Source of the DNA: Symbiodinium natans
Lineage: Eukaryota; Sar; Dinophyceae; Suessiales; Symbiodiniaceae
Length of the DNA stretch: 64,000 nucleotides
Direction: 5' to 3'
Assembly (NCBI GenBank): GCA_905221605.1
Contig: CAJNDS010002260.1
Coordinates: 197,001 to 261,000 of the forward strand
This document shows, in pieces, positions 1 through 11,029 of the stretch. Each line of letters begins with the position of its first letter. Position 1 is the stretch's first letter. The translations under genes were made by a program, and so were the position numbers. The notes below the pieces were generated by a model that was not told where the DNA came from, did not search any database, and saw only the letters and a list, made by a program, of their open reading frames with translations.

Positions 1-3000
1 TCTAACATCATGCAACGCCAAACGCCCCGCTCTCCCCCAAATCTGAGCGTCGGCATACTGAAGTTTGCCGACGAAAGATGGCAGGTGGGCCGGGATGACT
101 TTCTTGTCGCGGCACGCCGCCTCAAGCACTGGCAACAACTCAGCAACCCGGCTATCCTTATTCTTAACCTGGATTACCCCTTTAGGAGCCCCAGTCAAGT
201 CTACCTGGACGCCGAGAACTTCCGCCTTCACATCAAAGGGGAGTAGTTTTTCCTTAGCGTGATCGAACCCCAACAACTTTAGAAAACCCACCATGCAGGC
301 CATGGTCGATGACGCGCACAGGGAGTGCGATATCACCGGGAAGTCGTCGAAGTAGTTCGACCAGCAAAGCCCCAATCGGCACCCCAAGGCGTGGATAAGG
401 GAACTGCATCGCAAGAAGGACGGGACGCTCGCCGCTCCCCCAAAGGGGAGCGTCTTCATGATGTAGCACTCCAAAGCCATACTCCGAGGGTTCCGGAGGC
501 ACACGACGGACTTGTTGTGATCGAGCGGAGACAAGGGGAGTTGCTTATACGCTGATTTTAGGTCAAGAGACGACATGCGCAACTCGGCCCCGGCGTCAGA
601 CCAAGCGTGATGAACCTTACCTGACAGCACCTGGCCTGTGGACAAAGTAAAGCGGTAGGCACCCCTATCCCGGAAGTATGCAACCAAGATGTTAGCCGAC
701 CACAGCACATGGTCCATGGCAGACAAGGTGACCTTCTCAACACTCGAGAAGCAGGAGTTGACCTCATTCTCACGCAGGTCGTCGATGGGGCGCAGTTTCG
801 CCCCCTGGCGCACAGCAAACCTCCGCACAGGGAGCCATTCTCCTAGGCGATCACTGACTTCGTCAGGGGAGAAGGGGCCCTCCAGCCACCCTTTAACGTC
901 GGCCTCCTCACGAGTGATGTCGCACAGCTCTTGAGCGTACTCAGCCATTGGTTCTGACTCCAGCCGCTTCAGAATGCCTTCCCTAATCTCTGGCGCTCTG
1001 CGCATGAGTTGGCACTCATCCTGCGAAGCAACTACCAAGCCAGCCCTGAACACACCCGACTTATTGGCAGGGCCTACGAGTCGGAAACCCTGGCACAGCT
1101 CAGGCAACAAATGCGCGTCCGGCCATTGGACCTCGTCGACAAGATGCGCCAACAAGGCCAGATGTTTCCCTTTCAGTATGCCTTGCACGTCCGGATGCAG
1201 CTGCTCTTTCATAGTCGCATCCTTTTGACGCAGCGACTTTGCCAGATCCTGCCAATGCTTCAAACGTGTCAGCCTCAACTTAGTCAAGTCCATTGGTGAC
1301 AAGGAAAGCTGCTCATGAAGGGCGGTGATCAAGTAGTCTGGCAGGTGGGCCAGCGAGTCGAAAGGGTGCCAAAGCCTCCTCGCCTCTTCTACAAAGGACA
1401 AGGGATCCCAAAACACACCAAAGACACAGAACCACTTACCACCTCCCCTATTCTCGGAACGCAGAAGCTTGCTCCCAGCGGGTAGGAGACCTCTGGGCGT
1501 TTGCAAAGCAGTACGCAGGCATTGCTTGTCGTCGAGAGACGGCGACGCAGGCAAAATGGTGGAGACGGTATGCTGGTACTCGGGGATGACCTGCGGATGC
1601 AGCCGGCCCCGGGGTTGACGATAGGCCCTCGGCACCAGGGGAGCAGCAGAACCTAGGGGAAGCGCCCTCTCACGGCACACGTGTTCAGCAAAATCACAAA
1701 CAGCATGACACAGCTTCGAAGGGTACTCAGCTTCGAGGGCCGTGGCAAAGGACCCATCCGCAGACTGACCCCACGGTTCATGATCATGATCCCCCGGACA
1801 TCTCAAACACAATCCAGGCCATCGATCGCTGCCCAAGAAGCTGGTACGTTTTAAACGCTGGCCCCCAAACGCACATGACTCGCAGTGTGAAAACCGTCCG
1901 AGTTTGACAAGCTCTGCAAAACAAGGCAAGATCCACAGGAGGCTGCCGGTGGGATTCTCCACCATCCAAGGGATACGGCGCTTATGCGCCAGCAGCAGGA
2001 AGTTTGCCAAGCACTCATACAGGGCATTGGCTTTCTCAACTTTGAGCCGGTTATGCGGGGATAAGCCCGGCACTCCATAGGGAAACTCATGCGTGCGCAA
2101 CACAGGTGGGCCCATCGACCCGTCTTCCAGCGGGATTTCCCGCGCTGCGGAGCAAGTCCCACACGGGGGCGCTGCGAACAAGAGAGCCACTTCTCGGTTC
2201 TCCAGAATGTACCCCAACGTGCTCCACGAGGCTGGAAGGCTCAAGTCCAAGACAGTGATCTTGCTTTTGGGTGTGTGACGGTTCAAGGCATGATCAACGG
2301 CAAGGGTCGAGAATCCACGCGTGGATGCCACGCTGCTCAGCACTGCGGACCCGGCGCACAACTCCACAAGAAGGGGGCCATCACCCGGCAGGGATACCGA
2401 ACCACCGACCTCCGGGGCCCGGCACTCGGGGAAGGGCTGCCCAGCATCGGCCCTCGCAGGCATTGAAGGGTGGCGCGTGTCCTTGGATACATCAACGACC
2501 TCCGGGGCCCTGAGCTCAGGGAGTTGCTGCCCTTCCTCCGTCGTCACGGGGGACTGAAGGCCAGCCGGGGACTGTCCGCTATCAGGTCGGGGCCCGGGGG
2601 GTCGTCGCAGGTCAAGTAACGACGCATTCGTAGGCTTGGAACAGCCCTGTTCAGGCATGTCGCATGACGGCAAGTTGAAACCGAGACCCGCCACAACGGC
2701 AGCATCTTGACTTGACAGGTTACGGAGGAGGCCCACCGTGAAAGCAACCATGACGAGCCGTGTCCCTTGCCATGGCAACGTGAAGTGTTTGCAATGTTTT
2801 GCATCGAACAGCCAGGGCTTCGCAGCGACATCCAAGCTAAAGCCTGACTCCTCTTTCCCATCACACACATGTCGGTCGGGTCCATCCTGATGTACGACAA
2901 ACAGTTGACCACCTGAAAACAGAGTGACAGGAACAATCAAGTTTGGCACTGGGCTGTTGCGCGAGTCAGCATGAGGCGCAACCTGTATGTTGCGGAACAG

Positions 3001-3440
3001 GGCAACTGTTGAAAAGATGTGGTCAGCACACACCATCCGAACGGCGTCGGAATTCGACAAGCATGAGGGTATCTGTGCGTGGCGGCTCGAAGCCCCGTAA
3101 CCCCTCCATGATTGTAGACACCGACTTGGAAACTCTTCGCACCTGCTTGGGCCCCTTCGCGGGGCGGTTCTTGCACAGGCGCCTGCTCAAGCAACTGCAA
3201 AATGCGGTCGCATGGATTCAGAGAGGTGTCATCAAGTAAAATCTTGCAAAAGGAATCGAAGCATTCTTCTGTGACATTGGAAAACGAAACCGACTGTACA
3301 GGTAGAGGCGGCGCCTCACTCGCACACTTGCGATCGCCCACAGGCGTCTCTGCCACGCCCTTGCGTGGCACATCCCCCGAGGCATCTTCCTCGGGCTCTG
3401 CAGGCCGCACATGACCCGCCTCCTCCTTCCCGTGCCCTAG
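1..3440 (-). CDS. DIRS-A pol: dioxygenase-like + C5-methyltransferase-like + reverse transcriptase polyprotein (partial)
   Basis: One minus frame is open from about 3231 past the left edge. Domains in order are as follows. (i) A double-stranded beta-helix 2OG-Fe(II)-dioxygenase-like domain, with H-x-D at 2973-2965, a GGQLFV strand, then H at 2787 and R at 2760 nine residues later. (ii) A C5-methyltransferase-like domain: motif I VELCAGSA near 2364, motif IV PPC at 2169-2161 followed by GTCS, and motif VI ENP at 1959-1951. After these comes a Cys/His-rich stretch (CPGDHDHEPWG, about 1800-1770). (iii) Reverse transcriptase with LDLKSAYKQL near 564, LPFGGAAS and YFDDFP (Asp pair at 348-343). The N-terminal ~120 residues, directly after the gag stop, lie in another frame; a single-base shift near 3065 joins them. 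The polymerase and PPC/ENP residues are intact. RNase H is expected beyond the edge. Confidence 0.8.
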
Positions 3441-3443
3441 TCA
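3438..3443 (-). promoter_or_regulatory. gag-pol stop codon in readthrough context (TGA CTA G), DIRS-A
   Basis: The zinc-finger frame of gag ends at TGA (3443-3441), immediately followed by CTAG. The same frame continues without interruption into the start of pol. UGA-CUAG is a well-known efficient stop-codon readthrough context. Element B has TGA CTA at the same place, so the arrangement looks conserved. Confidence 0.6.
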
Positions 3444-4660
3444 ATCCGCCTTGGATGCCCGTGGGCATTCCGTGGCCGGATGGTTGCCATGGCATTTGGC
3501 AACAGCGCAAACATGTAAGCCGCGCTCACACTTGTTGCCCGTGACCTTGCGCTCGCACTTCTGAGCGAGTAGTCAAAGCACACGGGGTTCCCACGGGAGG
3601 TACTGGCAACACATCCGAGGCGCAGTAGCTGGGCCGGAACAATGCCTCCTGCGGACCGCTCACCGCGGCCTTTGCCCTTGCCCTTGCCTCGGCCCTTTGA
3701 GCCCAAGCGGCGCTTCTTGGACGGGGAGCCTTCCTCGGTCCAGGCTTCCTTGGCAGCAGCAGCCAAAGGTTTGTGCTGGATCATCGAAAGGAACTCACTG
3801 CTCTCGATGCATGCCTTGAACTCCTTGTCACATGGCCGTCCACCGGCGGTGGCTTTGATCCCCGACCTCGTGCGCTCTGCCATAAGCATGAAGAACCGAC
3901 GGTCGGCCGCTTCGATCTGCCCCATCCCGACAGCTGCAAAGCCGGGAGGTGTCGGCATCAATCGATATTCAAAGTACTTTTCGATCAACTGGTCGTGCAG
4001 CTTATAATCGAGGATATTCGCTTGCTCAAACGCCAGACCACGCCTCACTAGGCAGTAGCGCACCTGGAGCTCTGTGGTAGTCTCGCATGGAGCTGCACCT
4101 TGCTTCGACGACATTTTGACTTGGCCGTGAGCATCAAGGACCAGCATGCCGTCTTTCTTGGTGCCAGTCAACACCTCATGGTCTCTGGATACACAGGCCG
4201 CCCACTCAACGTAAGCCAGCCGGTCTGTCTCATAGATATGGGCACATCTGTCTACCAGGCCATCTCCTGGCTCCAAATGGCCCCTCAAGTTGAGGCCGGC
4301 CAGCCTCGTCTGTTGATCGGCCAACCTCTGAGCACGGTCGGCTGGCGCCAAACGTTTGATGGGGACATCGTCTGAAGATTCTACCTGAGTCTTGATGTCA
4401 CTCGCTACGATGGCGTACGCTTCCGCGAACAACCTGCGGAGGCACGCCAGCTGCTTGACCCCAGGATCCTTACCGCATAGCTTTCCCATCAGCGTCACAA
4501 AGACCGAGTCATCGGAGCTACCTGGGGTGTAGCTGCAAGAAAAGGCCAGCGAAGCCAACGTGTCAATCTCGCCATTCGCGAGGTGCGTCAAGATCTCAGG
4601 TTCGAGGCCCACGGCCACCGCCCGAGCTTTGAAGACTGCTTTGCTGTCAGCCACCGACAT
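3441..4660 (-). pseudogene. DIRS-A gag-like protein with zinc-finger motifs (one frameshift)
   Basis: Begins at ATG 4660. The first ~350 codons are one frame and align by eye with the gag of element B: both share a T-E-L/F...R-R-G-L-A segment and an L-E/M-E-P-G-D/H-x-L-L/V-D segment. A Lys/Gly-Arg basic tract (KGRGKGKGKGRG, about 3690-3660) follows, typical of nucleic-acid-binding gags. Near 3566 the frame breaks. In the shifted frame a C-x8-C-x8-C-x3-H finger and a Cys/His knuckle (CHGNHPATEC) can be read up to the TGA at 3441. The finger spacing resembles CCCH-type RNA-binding zinc fingers. Likely role: coating retroelement RNA. The frameshift would remove the zinc fingers and pol from the product. 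Confidence 0.6.
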
Positions 4661-4907
4661 GACGGATCAGAGCTCTACCACACTCAAAATCTCAAGACAT
4701 TGAGGGCGCGCGTCAAGATTCACATTTATCATCCACGAGCTGACCCTCACACCTTCATGACATGATCGCTCACTGTGGTACTCAGACACCAAGTGATGCT
4801 GAGCCCTCTTGTACCATGTGCACCCATGTCGCTGCATGTCTACTCAGACAAGTGTCCCTTCACCCATCACGTTTTCGTAGGTCTGCGCGAGTGCGTTCCA
4901 AAATTGT

Positions 4908-6666
4908 TCAGACACTGAAACATCCTGAGCACAAGGGGTGCATGAATGCCGGTTTCTTGTTCAGGACCTCGAAGCGCGTGCTGATAGTGCGACCACACAC
5001 CAGCTGCGACCCAGCCTCATCCCGAACCTTGTGAATGCATCGTGAGACAAGGTGCCTTGCGAAGTGTTCGTCGGGGCCGTGGCCCGGGTCCCACTCGCCG
5101 ACGACATCTTCCACGGCCCTCTCTTCTTCCGACACCTGCTTGCACTCTTCATCCGTCGAGCCCTCGGAAGACTCCGACTCCCCAGCCAGCTCACTTGCCA
5201 AAGCCCCGGAGCGGGTCAAGTCTGGGTCAAACTTGCCGTTCTTGACGTCCAGGATGAGTCGTACGAGCAACCGCATAGGATGAGACATAGCGTCTCTACT
5301 GTACACGATCAGGGAGTCTCCGGTCTTCACGTGAAACTAACAGGCGTCTGGGCCCATCATCCATGCCGACTTTGGCAGCCCAACTGAGCATGGTTGCCTT
5401 GGCGCTGTGAGTACCCACCTTGATGGGACCGACCTGCGCAGTATGCCTCAGCAGCTGCCTCAACCAATCACTAGCCGCCGAGACGTCAAGGGGAACTCGA
5501 GTCCAGCCGCCTCCTGCCGCAACCGCCGGGAGAATCGGCTCAGTCTCCGGCACCGACCCTCCATAGCACAGCCCGGCCTTCATCCGGAGGACAAGCCAGG
5601 TAGGGATCCAGCAGAGACCCACCGCAGCCAACGGGATCACCACGGGCAGGACCTTTGCCTTCTTGATCATGCCAACCTGCGACTTGGTGCGTTTGGCAGT
5701 ACACTCCAGATATCCCAGCTCAGGCTTGTTGGGGTCGGGTTGATCCAACAGGAAGCTGGTAATCCTCTGCCCGTCACTGAACCTCAAACGACCGTACGCG
5801 AGCAGCAGAAAGAACCCTGCAGCGACTCTGTCATACGAAGACCTCCCGTTGTCCATGACGATCCTCTCCAACAACTTGATCTGCTCCACAGTGAAAGCCG
5901 GTCTCCTGACTTCTTCGCGCTTCGTCGCATAGTGGGAAGCGACCAAGCCCTTGACCCTCCCGCTTCTCAACGGGTCATCAGTCCAGACCAAGCCAAACAC
6001 GTGCACAGCGAAGCTGATGGAAATCATCAGGGACCTTGGAAAGGTGGGCGCCATATCTCCCCCGTCCTTGAAGAAGGAGTAGACCTGTCCCTCACTCACG
6101 GGGAAGCACTTGTGTCCACGACCCTTCCAAAACTTCACGTACCGGAGCAGGGGTCCGGCTCGGTTATGCAAAGTGCTTGAAGCCTTAACTCCCGCAGCAT
6201 CTCTGACACTGTCTACCAGGCCTTTGCACGCAAAGCTGGGCTCGAAGGGGCCCAGAGCCCGTCTCGCGATTTCCCACGCCTGGAAGTTCACAGAGATTAA
6301 GCTCAACCACTTTTTCAGGGCGCACTTCCGCTCATACGTGATTGCTTGCAACTTCAAGGTCTCATCCCTGGCAGTCAACGGTTTCAACCCAGCTGCCAAG
6401 TACGCATTCACCCCATAGTCGATTTCTGGAGGAGTTGACTGAGGCCGAGGTTCATCAGGAACTGGCAAAGGAGGCAGAGGCCCCACAGGAGCGGGCAGCA
6501 GCCTGGGTCTCTTATTGGGGTCCTGAAGTAGGGGCGAGGCTGACAACAGTGCATCCGGCTTCAAGAAATCGAAGGCTGAGGCGCTGGACGAGGCCCACAC
6601 ATGTCGCACATGACTGCTGATAACCAAACCCCCTATTCCCGAAGCCATTGAAGACATTGCAGGCAC
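4908..6666 (-). pseudogene. DIRS-A tyrosine recombinase (frameshifted near the catalytic Tyr)
   Basis: A tyrosine recombinase (phage-integrase fold) that would integrate the element's circular DNA. The first frame (6666-5296; the first clear ATG is at 6657) contains a core-binding-like helical region, the box I arginine in AYGRLRFSD (about 5800) and an H-x-x-K box II as HSAK (about 5400). A frame break near 5340 follows. The next frame (5330-4908) supplies a third histidine (FHVKTGDS) and the probable nucleophile in VYSRDAM (Tyr near 5298), then an acidic tail. Element B has the same motifs in the same order, including FDPD-x-T-R-S-G after the tyrosine. K replaces R in box II in both copies, which some tyrosine recombinases tolerate. 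No stop separates the two halves apart from the frameshift. Confidence 0.7.
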
Positions 6667-7958
6667 TACCCCGCACGGCGCGGGAGGAGCTCGTCCTCAC
6701 TGCTGAAGTCGCTGTCAGGCAAAGCAGGCTGCAGCTCAAAAATGAACCACCGGATATCTGCGTGAATCCACCAAGTAATGCTCTGCACTCGAACACGATC
6801 CGTGACGTGCAGAAAGTGCCACAGCAACTGCGCAACGCGTGGCTGCGTCCACAAAGTGCCGAGGTCACACCGAAGGGCGACGGCTTGCATGTACGAGGCT
6901 CACAGGATGCACAGCAGATACACGAAGGAAAAGAACCCACAAAGGAAGCCCCAGCAAAACCTCGAATCCAGACAGAACCCGAAGGAAAGGGACCCTGAGG
7001 CACCAGGAAGAGCCTCTGGGAGGCGGCACGGCCTCGAGCAAGGACGGACGCAATGACCATCCGCTGCCCGCCGCGCGGGAGCTTGCACGAGCCCTAAGGG
7101 CAAACTCCTTTGTGGCAAGGCCTGTTGCAAAGAGAGCCTGTTGGAGGTCTCACAAGCTTAAGCAGAAACAGGCCCACAAAAATTTTCACTCTGAGCTCTG
7201 CAGGAGCCCGACTTGAACCATGTCACTCAACAGACAAGTCAGTGAAAATTCACAACAAGCAATACGATAAAAACTGCTCATGTGCTTCCATGGAAAATTA
7301 AAGCACGAATGCAACATGTCGGAAACATGCTATACACAGGGCTCCGGTTTCGGAACATTCCGTGTCAACATAATTTAGGAGCATGAAATCACTGCAGACT
7401 TTTCAAAAACAGGGACCACATTATCACGACCGTGAAAAAGCCTTTCAAGAACGCTTTAAAATTTAAAGCTGTTTTGGGGGCTTGATAAACCAACGGAGCG
7501 CACGCGCTCAGATATGCTTCTTGCGACTGAACCAGAAGGCTGTGCTCCACGTGGGCGAACTGGGATTCCACTCCGCTGAAAGGATCAGTATGCCCGAGCG
7601 AACCAGAAGAAAAGCTTCCAGTAGCGTCTGGCACAGGCATCAAAGGAGGCCGAAGGAAGGCCGCCCTAAAGTTGCTACGGCAACAAAAATTTTCAATGCT
7701 GCCAGCAAGCTTGAACATGCGCGGGCCGCTACGTCAAGTTCAAGCAAACCCAATACAAAACAAGAGATTTTGGAATAAATGCACCCAAAATCAAAAAGGC
7801 ACACTACCTGAAACACACTCCGCTGGACAAGTCCACTCTGCAAAAGAGATCATGCACATACAGTGAAGCAGACAGAATTCGGACATCTTCTTTTTGTCCA
7901 AGTGGGGTCAAACACGACTGTGGCTCTGGCACCTTGTGGCTGAGTTGGTCTCAGCACC
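6667..7958. other. junction between DIRS-like elements A and B, no convincing gene
   Basis: About 1.3 kb between the recombinase of element A and the RNase H of element B. Short ORFs occur on both strands but have no recognisable domain. It should contain the 3' end of element B and the 5' end of element A. I could not identify terminal repeats by eye. Confidence 0.5.
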
Positions 7959-8500
7959 TTACTGAAACGAGCCGAAGTCTGAGCACTCCCCCTGTTTAAA
8001 GCAAACGAGGAATTCGGCGAAGTTGAAGTCGATCAAGGGTATTCCCTCAAGCAAAGGTTCATTGCCATCTTTTCTGGAGGGTCCGTCGGCAATGTTGGAA
8101 AGAGAGGGAACTCTGGAAAACCAAGGGAGGCACATTCTCTCAACCTCGAGCACTGCTTGACAAAAGAGAAGCTTGTTGGCAATTGGGTGTGCAGAGCTTC
8201 CCTTGACTAGACAGGCTTTGGCTGCTTCATTGTCAGTGAAAGCAACAAGAGAAGACCCACCGAAGACGTCGCCCCATAACCAGAACCCGATGCACACAGC
8301 AAGGAGCTCAAGAAGGAAAATGCACTTCGTCCCAAGGTCAATGCCCAACATCATCATGTCTTCCTGCTCGGGGAACCACGAGAAGAATTGTAAGGGCAAG
8401 CCTGTAGGATCGACTAGCACTCCTCCCAATCCTGCACAGGGGCCGTTTTCTCCCTCCTCTAAGGAGGCATCAGTGTAGAGGTAGAAGCACTCTTTCTTCG
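7959..8500 (-). pseudogene. DIRS-B RNase H domain
   Basis: Reads in a frame different from the RT that precedes it; the shift is near 8480. It starts with a typical RNase H first strand, LYTDASLEE, followed by GLGGVLVD, a helix with ELLAV, then FTDNEAA and a terminal NIADGPSR. The acidic residues D (TDAS), E (LLELLAV), D (FTDN) and a late D (ADGPSR) match the RNase H catalytic set seen in DIRS/Ngaro-type and other retroelements. It degrades the RNA strand of the RNA/DNA hybrid. It would be translated with RT only if the frameshift is bypassed. Confidence 0.65.
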
Positions 8501-11026
8501 CTGCAGAGACTTGTCGTGCCGGGGCTCTTTTTTAAGAATGTCACAATAAGCTTTGACAGCAGCAAGGGCCTCATCATCGAGCTTGCCGTCCCTGGACAAA
8601 GTTCTAGCATGGAAGACTCGGAGGCAGGACTTGGCAAGTCTTCCGAAAACCTGGCAACCTGCGAAAGACATCCTCCCTGCGAGATGTTTAGCTCGGCTTT
8701 GAGAGAGCTGTCGGTCTTGGGTGACCTGAAGAAGGTCCCTGATGAGCTCTGAAACTCGGGCTTCAGTGTTCTGAATCTCGACCATGCCTGTGCTGAGAGG
8801 TGAGAGGTTCACGACAACCTCCAAGGCACTGAGCTTCGCACTGAAGGAGGTGTGCTTGTCGCCTTCCTTGTCGAAAGCCCATCCAAGCAGGGTGAAGAAA
8901 GTTTCGGCTGCTTGGTCTGTGTTGTTCTCGAGGCCTGGCTCTGAGAAGATTGGAAAATCATCGTAAAAGCAGGTCCACATTAACCACAGCCCCTTTGCAG
9001 CAATCGCCCACACGGCTCTGCTCATCCTGTTGAAAGAGAAGACTGACTGCGTAGCACCGAAAGGAAGAGAGATGGATCGGAAAACCTTACATCTGCCTTT
9101 GGGATCGCTGAGGGCCAAGCCAGCGTGTCTCCTTGCACAAGAAGCAATTGGGAGCTGCTTGTAAGCGGACTTCAAGTCGAAACTCTTTGCTAGGAGCTTT
9201 GTGGGGAGGCCTGCTTGCTGTCTGAGCTGATACCACCGACCGATGGCCGCACAGATAACATCCACATTATGGAGGGTGATCTTTTCTTCAGCAAAGGTCG
9301 TGGCATTTATCAGCGATGCAGACATGTCGTCTACACACCTTATCTTTCCTTTCTGCATAACCCCAAAGCGGTTGGAAAGCAGCCCGGCGGCCTCAGGTGA
9401 CCCTGGGTCGAAGGGGCCAGATAGCCACCCTTTCTCAGCTTCAATCAACGTCTTGCCCCAAGTCTCTTCGACAAGATCTTTGGTTCCCTCTGCACGGGTT
9501 ATCGCAGCCTCTCGGATCAGAGGAGTGAGCTCTTCAAGCTCGTCGAGGCTGAGATGTGGGGGAGAAAAGGACTTGGGAAGGTCATGGGACAGGGGGATCT
9601 TCCCTGCTAGGTCGACTCCCTGCTTGAGAATCGAAGCAACATCCTTGTTTGCGAGAGAGTACTCTCGTACCATCTCTTCAAAGAGGAGAATCCTTTTGGG
9701 GCGGACTACACTCGCAAAGGGCTGGTCAAAGGAAGCCTTAAGCTGTTCTTCCTGCGAGTGTAGGTCGGCCGCTCTGGATAACCATCTTCTGAAGAAGTCA
9801 CTTCTTCTCTTGGCTATAACATGGTGAGGCTGGGTTGCCAGGTTTAGGATAGCCTCGTCGAGCTCGTTGGGCACAACCTCAGCAAAGTTGTTCGGGAAGC
9901 CTCGTAGGGCAGCTTCTTGAACGAACTCGTGGGGTTTCCATGGAACCCCGAAAGTACACTGGCGAGCATCCACATCCCCATCTGTTGTTGGAATGATCGC
10001 CAGGAGGCGGGAGTTCGGGGGAATCAAAACATCACCTACTCGGAGGAAATGCTGAGTTCTGTCCTTGACCTGCCAAGTGATGTCTGATAGGCGCAAGGTG
10101 ACTGTGAGCTTGACCCGGTATTCTGGCATGAGCCCGGGCAGCTGTCTCTGGGCCGCCGACGACCCTGCCATAGCTCGGGCGGCAACCTCATCCATGGCAA
10201 TGTCTCCCGGAACAGACTGGAGATCGGAGGGTATATCCTGGATGCCCCTCGCGATGCAGTTGGCATGCACCGCGGTCGCTACTGCAGCGCACAGTTTTCT
10301 GGGGTACAGGCTATCACAGACGCTTGATGCTTTGGGGGCACTACGGCCCCGGCCTCCTGCGTCATGTTCATGGGAGCCATCGCATAGCAAATTGATGTAG
10401 GAGAGCTCGGGCATGTTCGCGAAAGCCAGCGTCATGCGTTTCGGTCTGGATCCCCCATACATGCAGGACTGGAAGCAGCTGTAGGTGGGCTGACATAGCT
10501 CAACGACCGCCTGCCATGCTTGTGTCGACCAGAGGTTGCTGGCGGAGGAGCATGCGACCGACCAGGGTTTTCCAGCTTGGCTGAGGTACGCGCATATTGC
10601 GCAGGAAAGATCCTGAAGATGCGTGATCTTGCCTTCCTGGTCTGAGTCGCCGGCGCCGGGGTCCTTGAGGCCGAGCTCGACATTTTCTTCTGGGGAGTTT
10701 CCCTCGACATGAGGATTCTTGATCGCCAGGGTTTCTGGGGCGTTGCCGTTAGGGGGCGACAGCCAGACAAAAAGTAAGCGTTCACTCTCGAAAATGGAGA
10801 AAAGTAACTTCTGAGCGCCGGGCTGAAGTAAATCAAGTTTGATTACCGGCCCTAGTCTAACCTTGTACAAAACAGAATCAATGCCGAAGCTTCCTCTGAG
10901 GCCGCAATTCTTGAGGGCTGCCGTCAGGCCGGCAGAGCCAGCGAAGATCTCAAGCCCGAAAAATGTGTGTAAACGTCTGGCCTCTGTGGTAGGGGAAGCG
11001 GGCTCAACTCGCTCTGACAGCGGTAG
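8459..11026 (-). CDS. DIRS-B pol: inactive C5-methyltransferase-like domain + reverse transcriptase
   Basis: A single frame continues directly from the gag TGA at 11029-11027 down to 8459. The N-terminal third matches the methyltransferase-like domain of element A. Motif I is LEIFAGSAGL (about 10951-10930) and the L-D-L strand is kept. However, the PPC motif reads SPPNGN (Asn at 10750-10748), and the ENP position reads ACS within WSVACSSASNLW. The following C-M-Y-G-G-x-R-P-K-R-M and DGSHEHD segments correspond to CAFGGQRLKR and GDHDHE in A. The RT has FDLKSAYKQL (about 9175), LPFGATQS and FYDDFP (Asp pair 8962-8957). So the polymerase triad is present but methyl transfer is not expected. RNase H follows in another frame. 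Confidence 0.75.
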   Translation of the reverse strand, partial: LPLSERVEPASPTTEARRLHTFFGLEIFAGSAGLTAALKNCGLRGSFGIDSVLYKVRLGPVIKLDLLQPGAQKLLFSIFESERLLFVWLSPPNGNAPETLAIKNPHVEGNSPEENVELGLKDPGAGDSDQEGKITHLQDLSCAICAYLSQAGKPWSVACSSASNLWSTQAWQAVVELCQPTYSCFQSCMYGGSRPKRMTLAFANMPELSYINLLCDGSHEHDAGGRGRSAPKASSVCDSLYPRKLCAAVATAVHANCIARGIQDIPSDLQSVPGDIAMDEVAARAMAGSSAAQRQLPGLMPEYRVKLTVTLRLSDITWQVKDRTQHFLRVGDVLIPPNSRLLAIIPTTDGDVDARQCTFGVPWKPHEFVQEAALRGFPNNFAEVVPNELDEAILNLATQPHHVIAKRRSDFFRRWLSRAADLHSQEEQLKASFDQPFASVVRPKRILLFEEMVREYSLANKDVASILKQGVDLAGKIPLSHDLPKSFSPPHLSLDELEELTPLIREAAITRAEGTKDLVEETWGKTLIEAEKGWLSGPFDPGSPEAAGLLSNRFGVMQKGKIRCVDDMSASLINATTFAEEKITLHNVDVICAAIGRWYQLRQQAGLPTKLLAKSFDLKSAYKQLPIASCARRHAGLALSDPKGRCKVFRSISLPFGATQSVFSFNRMSRAVWAIAAKGLWLMWTCFYDDFPIFSEPGLENNTDQAAETFFTLLGWAFDKEGDKHTSFSAKLSALEVVVNLSPLSTGMVEIQNTEARVSELIRDLLQVTQDRQLSQSRAKHLAGRMSFAGCQVFGRLAKSCLRVFHARTLSRDGKLDDEALAAVKAYCDILKKEPRHDKSLQRRKSASTSTLMPP

Positions 11027-11029
11027 TCA
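11024..11029 (-). promoter_or_regulatory. gag-pol stop codon in readthrough context (TGA CTA), DIRS-B
   Basis: Gag ends in TGA (11029-11027). The next codon is CTA, and the same frame runs on into the methyltransferase-like domain of pol without another stop for about 2.5 kb. Together with the same TGA-CTA in element A this supports readthrough as the way pol is made. Confidence 0.6.

Larger units (their letters stand above)
1..6666 (-). mobile_element. DIRS-like tyrosine-recombinase retroelement A (partial, left end outside window)
   Basis: On the minus strand this holds, in order, a tyrosine recombinase (6666-4908), a gag with zinc-finger motifs (4660-3441) and a long pol (3440 to beyond position 1). 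Pol carries a dioxygenase-like domain, a C5-methyltransferase-like domain and a reverse transcriptase. RT plus tyrosine recombinase and no DDE integrase is the hallmark of the DIRS/YR retroelement group. Canonical DIRS elements place the recombinase last; here it precedes gag, as in element B. Terminal repeats were not found, so the outer limits are approximate. At least three frameshifts (near 5340, 3566 and 3065) suggest this copy is decayed, although pol itself is open for over 3 kb. Confidence 0.75.

Noticed and set aside
2937-3410. independent 157-codon gene
   Set aside because: It is the N-terminal part of DIRS-A pol in the frame before the shift near 3065; its continuation past that point is out of frame.
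6512-7060. 182-codon minus-strand ORF with hydrophobic stretches
   Set aside because: Overlaps the recombinase start in another frame and has no recognisable motif.
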